A DNA stretch of 33,794 nucleotides from SZUA-448 sp964602475 (GCA_964602475.1 CAZRRN010000031.1:1-33794), one strand, 5' to 3'. Numbered from the stretch's first letter, positions 23,901-29,529 are shown. Numbers and translations: made by a program. The notes: generated from the letters alone by a model not told the origin.

Positions 23901-24830
23901 ACAGGGACTAACGGTAATGCAGTAACAAAATATGCATATAAAGTCAACACCGGACAGCTGACGGAATATCCGTATCGGATTGATGAACGTATTTCTGTTG
24001 CGGAAACGCACAGCCAGTACTATCAATTGGATCTGGAAGCACAAGATATTGTTGTATGGTATACACTGGATACTGACTTATCCAAGAGTTCAGATAGTTT
24101 TACTAATTCACGTTTTGATATGAGGAATAACTATTATATTTATAACCGTGGAAATATAACTTATACCGGTGTAGGACACAGCAGTGGACTGACGGACAGT
24201 GAGGTTATGCTGTTTGTTAATACGATTGTAGCTTCCTTTAATGCGATAGCGAAAGACCCGAAGACGAGTATTTTGAACAGAGATAAAATTACTGTAGCAG
24301 ATGATGCAGAGTATCTTTATATTGATTTTGATTCATCGGATACAACAATGGCAATCGGTGAGGATATTATGGGTATTTCTCCTCAGTATAAGCGGGTTTA
24401 CTTTAGCATTCAGGACTCCAGTATTCTGATGAACAAAAAAATCAGTATGGAATTCTATCAGCGCTCCGATGAAGCAAACGGAGTTAAGCTGATGGTGAAT
24501 GCCGGAGATGCTGAGGTGGAAGGAGACGATAAAGAAGAATATGCATATGTGGCAAAGGATGCAGCAGGAAAACCGCTCCAGCTGACCGATGGTGGAAATG
24601 CGTTGAAGATTTACCGTAATACAGACGAAACTCTTGTTGATTTGACTGCCGGTGAAAGACTGTACGCCGGTGTAAAGTATTATGTTGATGTTCCGTTAAA
24701 CTATGTTACAGGCAATAAGTTTGAGATGGTATTCCGCATTGTAATCAATTATGGAAAGTCTTCAGATATGTATAAATACGGTTATACAAATATTTCTCTC
24801 TTGCGGCGTGGATTATTTAATCTTGATTAA
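17913..24830 (+). CDS. Giant secreted protein with InlB B-repeats and DUF5057-like modules, interrupted by an assembly gap
   Basis: The protein is about 2,305 residues if the 100-N gap is real in length. Residues 1-37 form a signal peptide (MKYLKQGIAILLVLAMTASA, cleavage likely near ADAASA). A DUF5057-like module follows, beginning NNPLVVLEIVPYEGYAEFGY (about 66-85). Six InlB B-type repeats lie at about 453-881. Further modules begin DIKILELQPSNVF and KIKVLQLVPNGATVYLP and contain Rossmann-like stretches such as YNMLILGFTDCYQDIN followed by AIEKFISEGKSVLFTHD. A calcium-type loop DTNADGRFD is at about residue 1659. There is no LPXTG, no C-terminal membrane helix and no obvious anchor, so it is released or held by partners. 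It follows the four minor pilin genes by 90 bp and ends the cluster, the place of PilY1 in Proteobacterial operons. A role as tip adhesin or pilus-dependent cargo is inference. The family label DUF5057 is from memory of its LEIVP...YLVGG motif. Confidence 0.8.
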   Translation: MKYLKQGIAILLVLAMTASAFTAMYLGTKNSDADAASAAELDGDNIQFTAADTREKLGTENNPLVVLEIVPYEGYAEFGYLVGGQEPVSLGELEAAAAADSTGAEAQFLAALKEKGYIEEAEGDEAPSEKLFADQIDGDSEFYWVADGSEVRSGYYERVADGTGNYKMVVTDADTKKVYNSVYGYNYVNDSEKSNFTSGLSAAKSDYFVAFKYVDTVPAGTQAYKAVCGEYTVSEQWYRHNLYCKYTYTFTNFSAYYPDRYYHLIDSKYVFCGQYSSYYSCYESNNHNSYYIGGGTADEQDPERIDYPVVFYPSSTGHYVVDDVTIKPLSSMRYWNYMYTGIYRLTNVSTTINTAYFQQIAESDTDTTGFNWNWVWSEPHVKPDGIDDTETRTPDYNTNTIGHKIYSTMSAGTYKAVAASIRNTDRFLRESAGLKYKEIDGIQNLELLDTEDYFFVGWYEEGADTAYDFTAPIYGNKTLYAKWKENPNCNLRYLTNAEEDLVTNMPSNQLDLPVGSSVTVPDEVPLRNGYVFTGWTLSSGEAYNGVVSLTSDLDIKANWVTVVISSNTSDEVSGMLTELAQIDTQYPVRDGYVFAGWYLDSACTRVYDPTVTPTAGITLYADWYKTEYSTEESETVSNIPKTLKTVDTTIPVRIGYFFDGWFCDDAFTTEFNITTGDSDKTIYAKWTEVSDSETVFTIEFYSVGTVTVPESIENVIKNGQVKAEDGTTLAITVPENPSRTGYDFAGWYYDSACTKQFVFGQQIDTSMLYNSDGTDYLKLYANWKLTAVTEATVRFDTNCPAGASVSDITGFPSADLEHVQLNGTTYADGTSVAAPSDPSLSGYLFTGWYFDAACSKSYLMRSAIEQDYINSSGIMTLYAGWIDAATEYQISFNKNTPASVIAGNAVVLSAESLTVTVGSGVASANIPTASLQGNVDYKVEHYYIEVITATPTELNKEVNYDLIERANVIIISPQSHFTDSYDGKTAVKLWESYKNSAVFSGKTFSSSYYSSNRNHTFKDCDLSWSATKLIFEQTAVEEEKASLIYDMDAYTELISGTVKVTKTLPGDKGTVSLSHGGSNNNVYKLFIMMNQMNPLTFYNAFIRTGYITEGKYTCPADPVTTRDSNADTYWTTDTFLPYLALDEDDLEGTTVKSTAWERWNITSDLSKLYDESNENAIAEMNCFFYDGDLINLTGYFGESTSSHVSYNSKTSDLYLYYFPDTSDLDMASKAARTTAQAGYYLLHRDNTKDRGYDQDIKILELQPSNVFKSELYWFWYVRRFMSNYNGIVSVEQEATPEFIGKIADLNSEYDMIYVGSDKSGIQDYKRVTVTKSVTKTLIGEQWYDAGTYDEYYNYTQNITVKGANEQRYTAVGTINVDIEQNLRTVTKXXXXXXXXXXXXXXXXXXXXXXXXXXXXXXXXXXEKTETVAAGTANYDLTIAQNVWYPTYSEQTVSVGDKIVLNVGQNIKYQYETTVSEATGGYYSYSHIGASIEGNERLAGSLGDDDDENTYYLSGNDITKAMMTGLLEFARAGYPIMFSKKLMYVDATTNAIMTDTSEVDTASYLYSLMETLRVADQDETNQYYSSFCYEGRVESDKLESALKATKCELNITSWPKLYEDGKSDEEAYINGIMRSNKTLTIEFNIEDASDSRYYLNLYIDTNADGRFDPGSELLDSLEIYAVNGSTRTYVSQDSVLKSGQTYSVSRDVSVYMGVIPWKLEIVQAGNELIRDNESGMSAIMPDDELSKEKIKVLQLVPNGATVYLPTTEEMAALEACTPKITIANAASRVNDSDVAGSYSGALQSITNSTQRLVTLKFWLYTKDLKDFTIEIDRMSVTTFNNNTIHDNGIDKTPTKYISDHKYNMLILGFTDCYQDINNSVAQSAIEKFISEGKSVLFTHDTTSFDNTQPYYNYLGWGYYINKYFRDILGMDRFGVTLLYPPTGTSYSISEVLALGRDAAYASGTSQTISNISLSDATGSVGKYMAQGYTDTFLNLWRTGTNGNAVTKYAYKVNTGQLTEYPYRIDERISVAETHSQYYQLDLEAQDIVVWYTLDTDLSKSSDSFTNSRFDMRNNYYIYNRGNITYTGVGHSSGLTDSEVMLFVNTIVASFNAIAKDPKTSILNRDKITVADDAEYLYIDFDSSDTTMAIGEDIMGISPQYKRVYFSIQDSSILMNKKISMEFYQRSDEANGVKLMVNAGDAEVEGDDKEEYAYVAKDAAGKPLQLTDGGNALKIYRNTDETLVDLTAGERLYAGVKYYVDVPLNYVTGNKFEMVFRIVINYGKSSDMYKYGYTNISLLRRGLFNLD
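19269..20555 (+). repeat. Six InlB B-repeat-like units inside the giant protein gene
   Basis: Units of pattern G-Y-x-F-x-G-W ... L-Y-A-x-W lie at 19269-19361, 19497-19589, 19683-19781, 19875-19970, 20133-20261 and 20436-20555. Examples of their starts are GYVFAGWYLDSACT, GYFFDGWFCDDAFT and GYDFAGWYYDSACT. The first (DYFFVGWYEEGADT) and second are the most diverged. The DNA is well diverged between units, so this is an old array and not a recent expansion. Such repeats (Listeria-Bacteroides type) are small beta-grasp-like domains in surface proteins. Confidence 0.88.
22075..22174. other. Assembly gap: exactly 100 Ns
   Basis: The run of 100 Ns is the conventional placeholder for a gap of unknown size. 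The reading frame is open on both sides and stays in phase only if 100 is taken literally. The flanks lie in a Tyr/Thr-rich, beta-rich stretch, so the true length of the protein is not known. Confidence 0.97.
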
Positions 24831-24855
24831 AACAATAAAAAGCTTTACCGGTAAA

Positions 24856-24908
24856 GAACCGACCTCCCCAAAGTTAGACCAAAAATCTAACTTTGGGGAG
24901 GTCGGTTC
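24856..24908. repeat. Perfect 23-bp inverted repeat after the pilus cluster
   Basis: The left arm 24856-24878 (beginning GAACCGACCTCCCC) and right arm 24886-24908 (ending GGGGAGGTCGGTTC) match without mismatch around a 7-nt loop, CCAAAAA. No T-run follows on either strand. The word GTAAAG flanks it on both sides (24851-24856 and 24910-24915), as a target duplication would. Just left is a 14-bp palindrome, CTTTACCGGTAAAG (24843-24856). It lies between convergent genes, so it may stop transcription from both sides. The arms also resemble IS3-family ends, suggesting a very small MITE; this is unproven. Confidence 0.85.
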
Positions 24909-24963
24909 AGTAAAGGTGGAACTAATTATTCTTCTGAATTACCTGCAATTCACCGAAGATTTC

Positions 24964-25395
24964 TTACCCTACCCGATTATAATCAGCAGCAAGCTGGTTC
25001 ATAGAGGAGAGGAGCTGATAGAGATAAATGAAGGGACCGACAACTATCAGACTTCCGAGCACATTCCAGAGCCAGAAAGAGGAAGCTCCGAACTTTGAAG
25101 CGATACCGCGTCTGCGCAGTTCGTCACCGATACGGTTTGAAACACGGTGATACCAAACCAGAGTAGCAATTTCGCCGGTGATCGGTCCAATCAGGAAGAA
25201 CAGCAGGCAGTAATGCATGGTTTTCTTTCCGTCGTACCTTCCGGCGATCGTATTAATATCATCGGAAAGAGCAGACATAACAACAAGCGGGTAGATTCCA
25301 AGAGTTATAGTACCAAGAAGCAGATATTTCAGTAATCCCCGGTTTGTTTTTAACTGTCGAACCGGACTTGCAGTGTATTGATTATTCCCATCCAT
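24964..25395 (-). CDS. DUF4234 domain membrane protein, second copy type
   Basis: This 143-residue protein has a polar N-terminus, a first helix with LLKYLLLGTITLGIYPLVVMS, the loop NTIAGRYDGKKTMHYC, a second helix (FFLIGPITGEIATLVWYH), the segment NRIGDELRRRGI, and a last helix (FWLWNVLGSLIVVGPFIYLY) followed by MNQLAADYN. This order matches DUF4234, as in the gene at 3187, though the two share little identity. GGAGG precedes the ATG on the minus strand. The gene is convergent with the pilus cluster and divergent from the next gene. Function is unknown. Confidence 0.87.
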   Translation of the reverse strand: MDGNNQYTASPVRQLKTNRGLLKYLLLGTITLGIYPLVVMSALSDDINTIAGRYDGKKTMHYCLLFFLIGPITGEIATLVWYHRVSNRIGDELRRRGIASKFGASSFWLWNVLGSLIVVGPFIYLYQLLSSMNQLAADYNRVG

Positions 25396-25484
25396 ATATA
25401 AATCCTCCTATAATTATTTATGACATAATAATACCAGATATGACAAAAAAATATAAGTAAATGTACTTAAAACACATACTTTTC

Positions 25485-25513
25485 TTGCTTCCTTCCCACC
25501 GTTATATTATAAT
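25485..25513 (+). promoter_or_regulatory. Candidate promoter for the membrane protein-EamA gene pair
   Basis: TTGCTT, a 17-bp spacer and a perfect TATAAT at 25508-25513, about 50 bp before the ATG at 25564. The -35 keeps only TTG. Confidence 0.55.
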
Positions 25514-25563
25514 TATAAAAGCATATCGCATTCGGTGCGAAATAAACTAAAGGGAGATATTCT

Positions 25564-26214
25564 ATGTGGTTCGGAGATGGCAGTGATGCCGCGAGATCGG
25601 CAGCAGACGCAGCAAAAAATGCGGTCAGGAGTATGGAGAATTTCAACTGGACAACGATATTCTTTCTTGTTGTGGTGTTGATGTTTTATTTCTATGAGAT
25701 GAAGCATAAGAATTACAAGGCTGTATATGGAGGACTTGCATTGTACAGCGTACACTGGCTGTATGAGATTATGAATGCAGTAATCTGTTCGGTGTCGGGT
25801 TATGCACTCTGGACAGTTTCCCCGGAAAGCACTTCTTACATTCTTTTGATCGGTGTGAGTGTGGAGCTGTCGCTGATGTTTGCATTGTCGGGACTTACCG
25901 TTACTATCCTGCCTGAACAGAAGAAGCTCCGGCTGTTCGATAAATTCACTGTTAATACAAGAGTCGCTTATGTGATAGGAAACGCAGCGCTCGCAGCGGT
26001 ATTGGAGATATTCCTTGCGGCGACACCGGCATTTATCTGGGTTTACAAATGGTGGGGAGCAGTTCCGGTCTTTATTACTACATATATTCCGTTCTTCCTG
26101 GTTGCGGCGCTGGTATATGATGCAAAGCCAAAGACCCAGAGGATTGTTGTGGGATCGCTGGTTGCACTGAATATCGTGCTTCTTGCAGTACTGGTTCCGT
26201 TGGGGGTTATCTGA
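25564..26214 (+). CDS. Multi-spanning membrane protein of unknown function
   Basis: I cannot name a family for this 216-residue protein. The N-terminal 27 residues are an Ala-rich amphipathic stretch (DAARSAADAAKNAVRSMEN), followed by about six hydrophobic helices (near 31-44, 52-68, 97-117, 135-155, 161-181 and 193-212). Conserved-looking charged or aromatic spots are FYFYEMKHKNY, HWLYEIMN and VYKWWGAVP. AGGGAGA precedes the ATG. The gene ends 3 bp before the EamA transporter gene, so the two are co-transcribed and probably linked in function. Confidence 0.78.
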   Translation: MWFGDGSDAARSAADAAKNAVRSMENFNWTTIFFLVVVLMFYFYEMKHKNYKAVYGGLALYSVHWLYEIMNAVICSVSGYALWTVSPESTSYILLIGVSVELSLMFALSGLTVTILPEQKKLRLFDKFTVNTRVAYVIGNAALAAVLEIFLAATPAFIWVYKWWGAVPVFITTYIPFFLVAALVYDAKPKTQRIVVGSLVALNIVLLAVLVPLGVI

Positions 26215-26217
26215 CAG

Positions 26218-27117
26218 ATGAAGAATCAGAATAAAGCAACCGCAGGGCACTTATGTGCCCTGTTTGCAATTTGTATCTGGGGACTGACCTTTATTGCAAG
26301 CAAGACATTGCTGACTGCATTCTCACCCCTGCAGGTAATGATGCTGCGCTTTATCATTGCTTATGTTGTACTTGTACTCCTTGACCATCGGTATTCACGA
26401 CCGGTATGGAAGGAAGAAGGGCTTTTTCTGCTGCTGGCTCTATTCGGCAGCACGTTGTACTTTATCTGTGAAAATGTTGCACTGACGATGACGCTTACGT
26501 CCAATGTCAGTATCATTGTAGCGCTTGCTCCGATCTTTACTGCAGTGCTGGCGCATTTTTTTGCAGGCGAACGAATGAACGGGAATACGGTATTCGGCTT
26601 TTTGATTGCCTTTGCGGGTGTGGTACTGGTTGTATTTAACGGAACCTTTATACTGAAGCTGAATCCGCTCGGAGATGCACTTGCATTTGGTGCGGCACTT
26701 TTATGGGCTATCTATACGATTCTTCTTAAGAGATGTGTTTCGCAGTTCAGTAATCTTCTGATTGCCCGGAAAATGATATTTTATTCAATACTATCTACAC
26801 TTCCTCTTCTTCTTATAGAGGGAAGGAGCTGGAATATTACAGAGCTTTTTACCATGCCGCGGATTGTCAGTCTTCTGTGGCTTGGAATTCTTGGAAGCGG
26901 ACTTTGCTATGTCGTCTGGAATTATTCAACACAGCAGCTTGGAGCAGTCAGAACCAATAATTATATTTACTTGATTCCGTTTGTAACGATGCTTGGAGCG
27001 CGGCTGTTTCTGAAAGAACAGGTGACACTGATGGGAATGCTCGGTGCGCTACTTATTGTAGCAGGAGTCTTGGCCGCGAATCATAAAGCGAACCATAAGA
27101 ACAAAAACGTATATTGA
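26218..27117 (+). CDS. DMT-superfamily transporter with two EamA domains
   Basis: This 299-residue membrane protein has ten hydrophobic helices in two EamA halves. The first half carries LFAICIWGLTFIASKTLL, the loop FSPLQVMMLRF and NVALTMTLTSNVSIIVALAPIFTAVLA; the second carries FGAALLWAIYTILLKR, SGLCYVVWNYSTQQLGA and YLIPFVTMLGARLFLKEQ. The P-F/P-I with GERM or LKEQ after each half is the hallmark of this family. It exports or imports small metabolites such as amino acids or cofactors; the substrate cannot be told from sequence. The start is 3 bp after the previous stop, without a clear ribosome site, so translation is probably coupled. No terminator hairpin is evident after it. Confidence 0.93.
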   Translation: MKNQNKATAGHLCALFAICIWGLTFIASKTLLTAFSPLQVMMLRFIIAYVVLVLLDHRYSRPVWKEEGLFLLLALFGSTLYFICENVALTMTLTSNVSIIVALAPIFTAVLAHFFAGERMNGNTVFGFLIAFAGVVLVVFNGTFILKLNPLGDALAFGAALLWAIYTILLKRCVSQFSNLLIARKMIFYSILSTLPLLLIEGRSWNITELFTMPRIVSLLWLGILGSGLCYVVWNYSTQQLGAVRTNNYIYLIPFVTMLGARLFLKEQVTLMGMLGALLIVAGVLAANHKANHKNKNVY

Positions 27118-27163
27118 AAAGAATTAATCTGTCTGAAGAACAATCTTTTTGCCTTTGCATCAA

Positions 27164-27192
27164 TTGACATAATATAACATATATGGTAATAT
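27164..27192 (+). promoter_or_regulatory. Promoter of the Rpn-type nuclease gene
   Basis: TTGACA, a 17-bp spacer and TAATAT at 27187-27192. Both hexamers, the spacing and the preceding GG are the same as in the pilus promoter at 4031-4059. Confidence 0.65.
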
Positions 27193-27277
27193 ATGGATAC
27201 GACGACTTAGCTGGAAGATAGTTTACAACAAAGCCGTGAGATGTTATAATTTGACCGAAGAGTGCAGAAAGGAAGCT

Positions 27278-28309
27278 ATGGCAGAAAGAAAGACAGTCAT
27301 TGGAACAATAATTAACAGAGATGCTGTAAAGGCACAATATGATGCTGAAGTGAAGCGAACGCTTTCCGATAAATCAATCCTTGCGTGGATTATGAAGTAC
27401 TCTGTGATTGAATTCCGTAGTTTATCGATTGAAGAAATTCGAAGCTGTATAGAAGGAGAACCGCAGGTTGCAACGAAAAGTGTGTTTCCCTGCGATAATG
27501 AACCGGAACTGATTATGGGCATAAATACAGAGGACAAAGTTCCGGGAGAAGGAATGGTAACCTATGACATTAAGTTCTTTGCTGTTACACCCGATAGGAA
27601 TCATGTTAAATTAATTATTAATATAGAAGCCCAGAAAAGATATCGACCGGGATATGATATTGTTACGAGAGCTGTTTTTTATTGTGCGCGTATGCTGTCT
27701 TCTCAGTGCGACAGGGAATTCACGCCAAGGAATTATGATGATATAAAGAAAGTATATTCCATCTGGATTTGTATGGAGGTTCCTAAAAAAGCAGAATATG
27801 CGATTACACGGTATCATATGTGTCAGGAAGAACTCTATGGAGAGGCGGGCATAAGGTCACGTTACGATCTACTGGAAGTAGTTACGATTTGCCTTGGGAA
27901 AGAGAACGACACATCGAAAGGTACAGAGATTCATAAGTTGCTATCTACTTTGTTATCAGAATCACTCAGTCCGAAGAAGAAAACGAGCATCTTAAACGAA
28001 GAGTTTCATATTGCAACATCAGTGGAGCTGGAAGGAGGGTTGAAGCATATGTGTAACTTATCAGACTTGGTCGAAGAACATGGAATTGAAAAGGGAATTA
28101 AAAAGGGAATTGAAAAGGGAATTGAAAAGGGAGTAATCAAGCTAGTCTGGAAAAAGGTTAATAAAGGGAAATCACTTGAGGCCATTGCAGAGGATTTGGA
28201 ATGCTCTACAGATAGTATAAACTACATTTATAAAGCAATTAAAGCAAATCCGGAAAAGACAGAGGAAGAGATTGATCAGCTTCTTTCTACAGATATAAGA
28301 TTCAAATAG
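27278..28309 (+). CDS. Rpn/PD-(D/E)XK nuclease family protein (PF12784-like)
   Basis: This 343-residue protein belongs to the group labelled PD-(D/E)XK transposase or recombination-promoting nuclease. The nuclease core shows D97 in TYDIKF and E117-A-Q119 in LIINIEAQKRYRPGYDIVTRAVFY, the D...E-x-Q pattern of the family. A middle part has YSIWICMEVP, also usual. Near the C-terminus is a Gly-Ile-Glu-Lys repeat, then a small helical domain (KGKSLEAIAEDLECSTDSINYI) like those seen at the ends of such proteins. ATG 27278 follows AAAGGAAG; an in-frame GTG at 27236 has no ribosome site. No transposon ends are visible, so it is listed as a gene and not a mobile element. Biological role is uncertain. 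Confidence 0.88.
   Translation: MAERKTVIGTIINRDAVKAQYDAEVKRTLSDKSILAWIMKYSVIEFRSLSIEEIRSCIEGEPQVATKSVFPCDNEPELIMGINTEDKVPGEGMVTYDIKFFAVTPDRNHVKLIINIEAQKRYRPGYDIVTRAVFYCARMLSSQCDREFTPRNYDDIKKVYSIWICMEVPKKAEYAITRYHMCQEELYGEAGIRSRYDLLEVVTICLGKENDTSKGTEIHKLLSTLLSESLSPKKKTSILNEEFHIATSVELEGGLKHMCNLSDLVEEHGIEKGIKKGIEKGIEKGVIKLVWKKVNKGKSLEAIAEDLECSTDSINYIYKAIKANPEKTEEEIDQLLSTDIRFK
28082..28129 (+). repeat. Four 12-bp tandem repeats inside the nuclease gene
   Basis: GGAATTGAAAAG or one-base variants occur at 28082, 28094, 28106 and 28118, coding for G-I-(E/K)-K units. A period of 12 keeps the frame, so slippage would change the linker length without breaking the gene. Confidence 0.85.
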
Positions 28310-28337
28310 TTCTGTTTGTTCAAAAACGAGAAGAAAA

Positions 28338-28377
28338 ACAAATACAAGAGAAGACAAATACAAGAAAAGCAAATACG
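28338..28377. repeat. 16-bp tandem repeat after the nuclease gene
   Basis: ACAAATACAAGAGAAG (28338-28353) is followed by the same word with one change (28354-28369) and a partial third copy. It lies in the 168-bp space before the Nudix gene, which otherwise is AT-rich with no clear hairpin. Confidence 0.6.
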
Positions 28378-28477
28378 CCAAAACCATGTATTATTAGAAT
28401 TATATATAATAAAAAATAGAACATTGTAAAATATAGTATAACAGAAATCTATATGGGTATTTTGTAAGGAGCTGTTG

Positions 28478-29344
28478 ATGTACGCAGAAAAGGACGATGA
28501 ACTATGGGATGCATATGATGCAGACAGAAATCTGACAGGAGAGACGCTGAGGCGTGGGGATCCGGTTCCGGAGGGCAGATACCATTTGGTGATTCATGTC
28601 TGTATTTTTAATAAGAAGAATGAACTGCTGGTTCAGCAGAGACAACCTTGGAAGAAGGGTTGGCCGAATATGTGGGATGTATCGGTCGGTGGCTCTGCAG
28701 TCTGCGGAGATGACAGCAGAACGGCGGCAATGAGAGAAGTCAGAGAGGAACTTGGAATCTCGATGGATCTGACGAAGATGCGTCCGAGGTTTTCTATAAA
28801 CTTTCCGAGAGGCTTCGATGATTTTTATCTTGTTGAACAGGAAGTTGATACTGATACACTGAAGCTGCAGGAAGAAGAGGTTCGCGCGGCCAGATGGGTC
28901 TCCAGAGAGGAAGCACTGCATATGGTTGATACCGGAGAAATGATTCCTTACTTCTTTCTTGAACAGCTGTTTGATATGCATAGCGGTTATGGAACAAGAT
29001 ACCGCTACAACCCTGAGATTTGCAGGGCAGAAGAGAAGCATCTTATTTCGATGCAGCTGTTGGCAGAAATTGTTGCTGCGATGAATCAGAACAGCAATGG
29101 CGCAGATTCAGAAAATGATCAAGAGACTTGTGTCAAAGGGCTTTCGGATGCGGTAAAAAACAGACAGGCATTTTGTTGCCTGCTGGGAAATATGGTCATT
29201 GGATTTTTGATTTATCATGAAGACGGAGATACAATCAAGGAGCTGCTGGTACATCCGGAATACAGCACTCTTGTATTTGGCTGTCCTAAGAAGACGATTG
29301 CGGAACATCTGAAAGACTGTTCTGAAGAAACTGCAGATTGTTGA
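28478..29344 (+). CDS. Nudix hydrolase, IPP-isomerase-like subgroup, with extra C-terminal region
   Basis: This is a 288-residue cytoplasmic protein. Residues about 6-175 match Nudix proteins of the YfcD/IPP isomerase-like type: ELWDAYDADRNLTGE, RYHLVIHVCIFNKKNELLVQQR, GWPNMWDVSVGG, and the Nudix box from G72 to I94 with REVREELGI. The first acidic position of the box is Asp (D78) where Glu is usual; the metal-binding E90-E91 are present. The last 90 residues contain NMVIGFLIYHEDGDTIKELLVHPEY, which resembles part of a GNAT acetyltransferase core without the complete fold. ATG 28478 has AAGGAG 6 nt upstream, so the TTG just before it is not needed. Substrate unknown. The 3' end of the gene is repeated just downstream. 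Confidence 0.88.
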   Translation: MYAEKDDELWDAYDADRNLTGETLRRGDPVPEGRYHLVIHVCIFNKKNELLVQQRQPWKKGWPNMWDVSVGGSAVCGDDSRTAAMREVREELGISMDLTKMRPRFSINFPRGFDDFYLVEQEVDTDTLKLQEEEVRAARWVSREEALHMVDTGEMIPYFFLEQLFDMHSGYGTRYRYNPEICRAEEKHLISMQLLAEIVAAMNQNSNGADSENDQETCVKGLSDAVKNRQAFCCLLGNMVIGFLIYHEDGDTIKELLVHPEYSTLVFGCPKKTIAEHLKDCSEETADC

Positions 29345-29393
29345 TTGTCTGATACTGAAAGACTGCTCTGAAGTAACGGCAGATTGTTGATTG
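29309..29393 (+). repeat. 46-bp-period duplication of the Nudix gene's 3' end
   Basis: A 39-bp segment at 29309-29347, including the last codons and the stop, recurs with three changes at 29355-29393. The word GAAAGACTGCT then appears a third time at 29408. The period is not a multiple of 3, so the second copy lies in another frame and is non-coding. Confidence 0.75.
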
Positions 29394-29404
29394 ATTTCAT
29401 AATC

Positions 29405-29422
29405 ATGAAAGACTGCTTTCAT
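29405..29422 (+). terminator. Short stem-loop after the Nudix gene
   Basis: ATGAAAG and CTTTCAT pair perfectly around ACTG. It is AT-rich and followed only by TTGATAAC, so it is at best a weak terminator. Confidence 0.3.
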
Positions 29423-29486
29423 TTGATAACAAATTAACGATTTACTCAAATTAATTCAAAAAGGGGCTTTTCAGATGAAAGTTTTG

Positions 29487-29495
29487 TGCTATAAT
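29487..29495 (+). promoter_or_regulatory. Extended -10 promoter of the aldolase gene
   Basis: TGCTATAAT is a full extended -10 element. The -35 region has only TTTTCA at 16 bp spacing, which is acceptable for an extended -10 promoter. The start codon is 35 bp downstream. Confidence 0.7.
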
Positions 29496-29529
29496 GTTGA
29501 CAGATTAATTTGAAAGGATGGATTAGATT

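Noticed and set aside
17913..24830. Sortase anchor in the giant protein
   Set aside because: I looked for LPXTG plus a C-terminal hydrophobic helix and basic tail. The protein ends in a polar segment, YTNISLLRRGLFNLD, so it is not a sortase substrate by sequence.
24751..25098. Plus-strand frame running through the 23-bp inverted repeat
   Set aside because: It begins inside the giant gene in another frame and crosses a perfect palindrome and the antisense DUF4234 gene. No motif or RBS supports it.
25513..26250. Long minus-strand frame of 245 codons
   Set aside because: It covers the plus-strand membrane protein gene, is full of Cys, His, Asn and Arg, and has no ribosome site. It is the antisense shadow of a gene with a strong RBS and clear membrane helices.
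27278..28309. Nuclease gene as an insertion sequence
   Set aside because: The family is often called transposase, but I found no terminal inverted repeats or target duplications around it.
28502..29041. Minus-strand frame of 179 codons
   Set aside because: It is antisense to the Nudix gene, whose motifs are clear on the plus strand.
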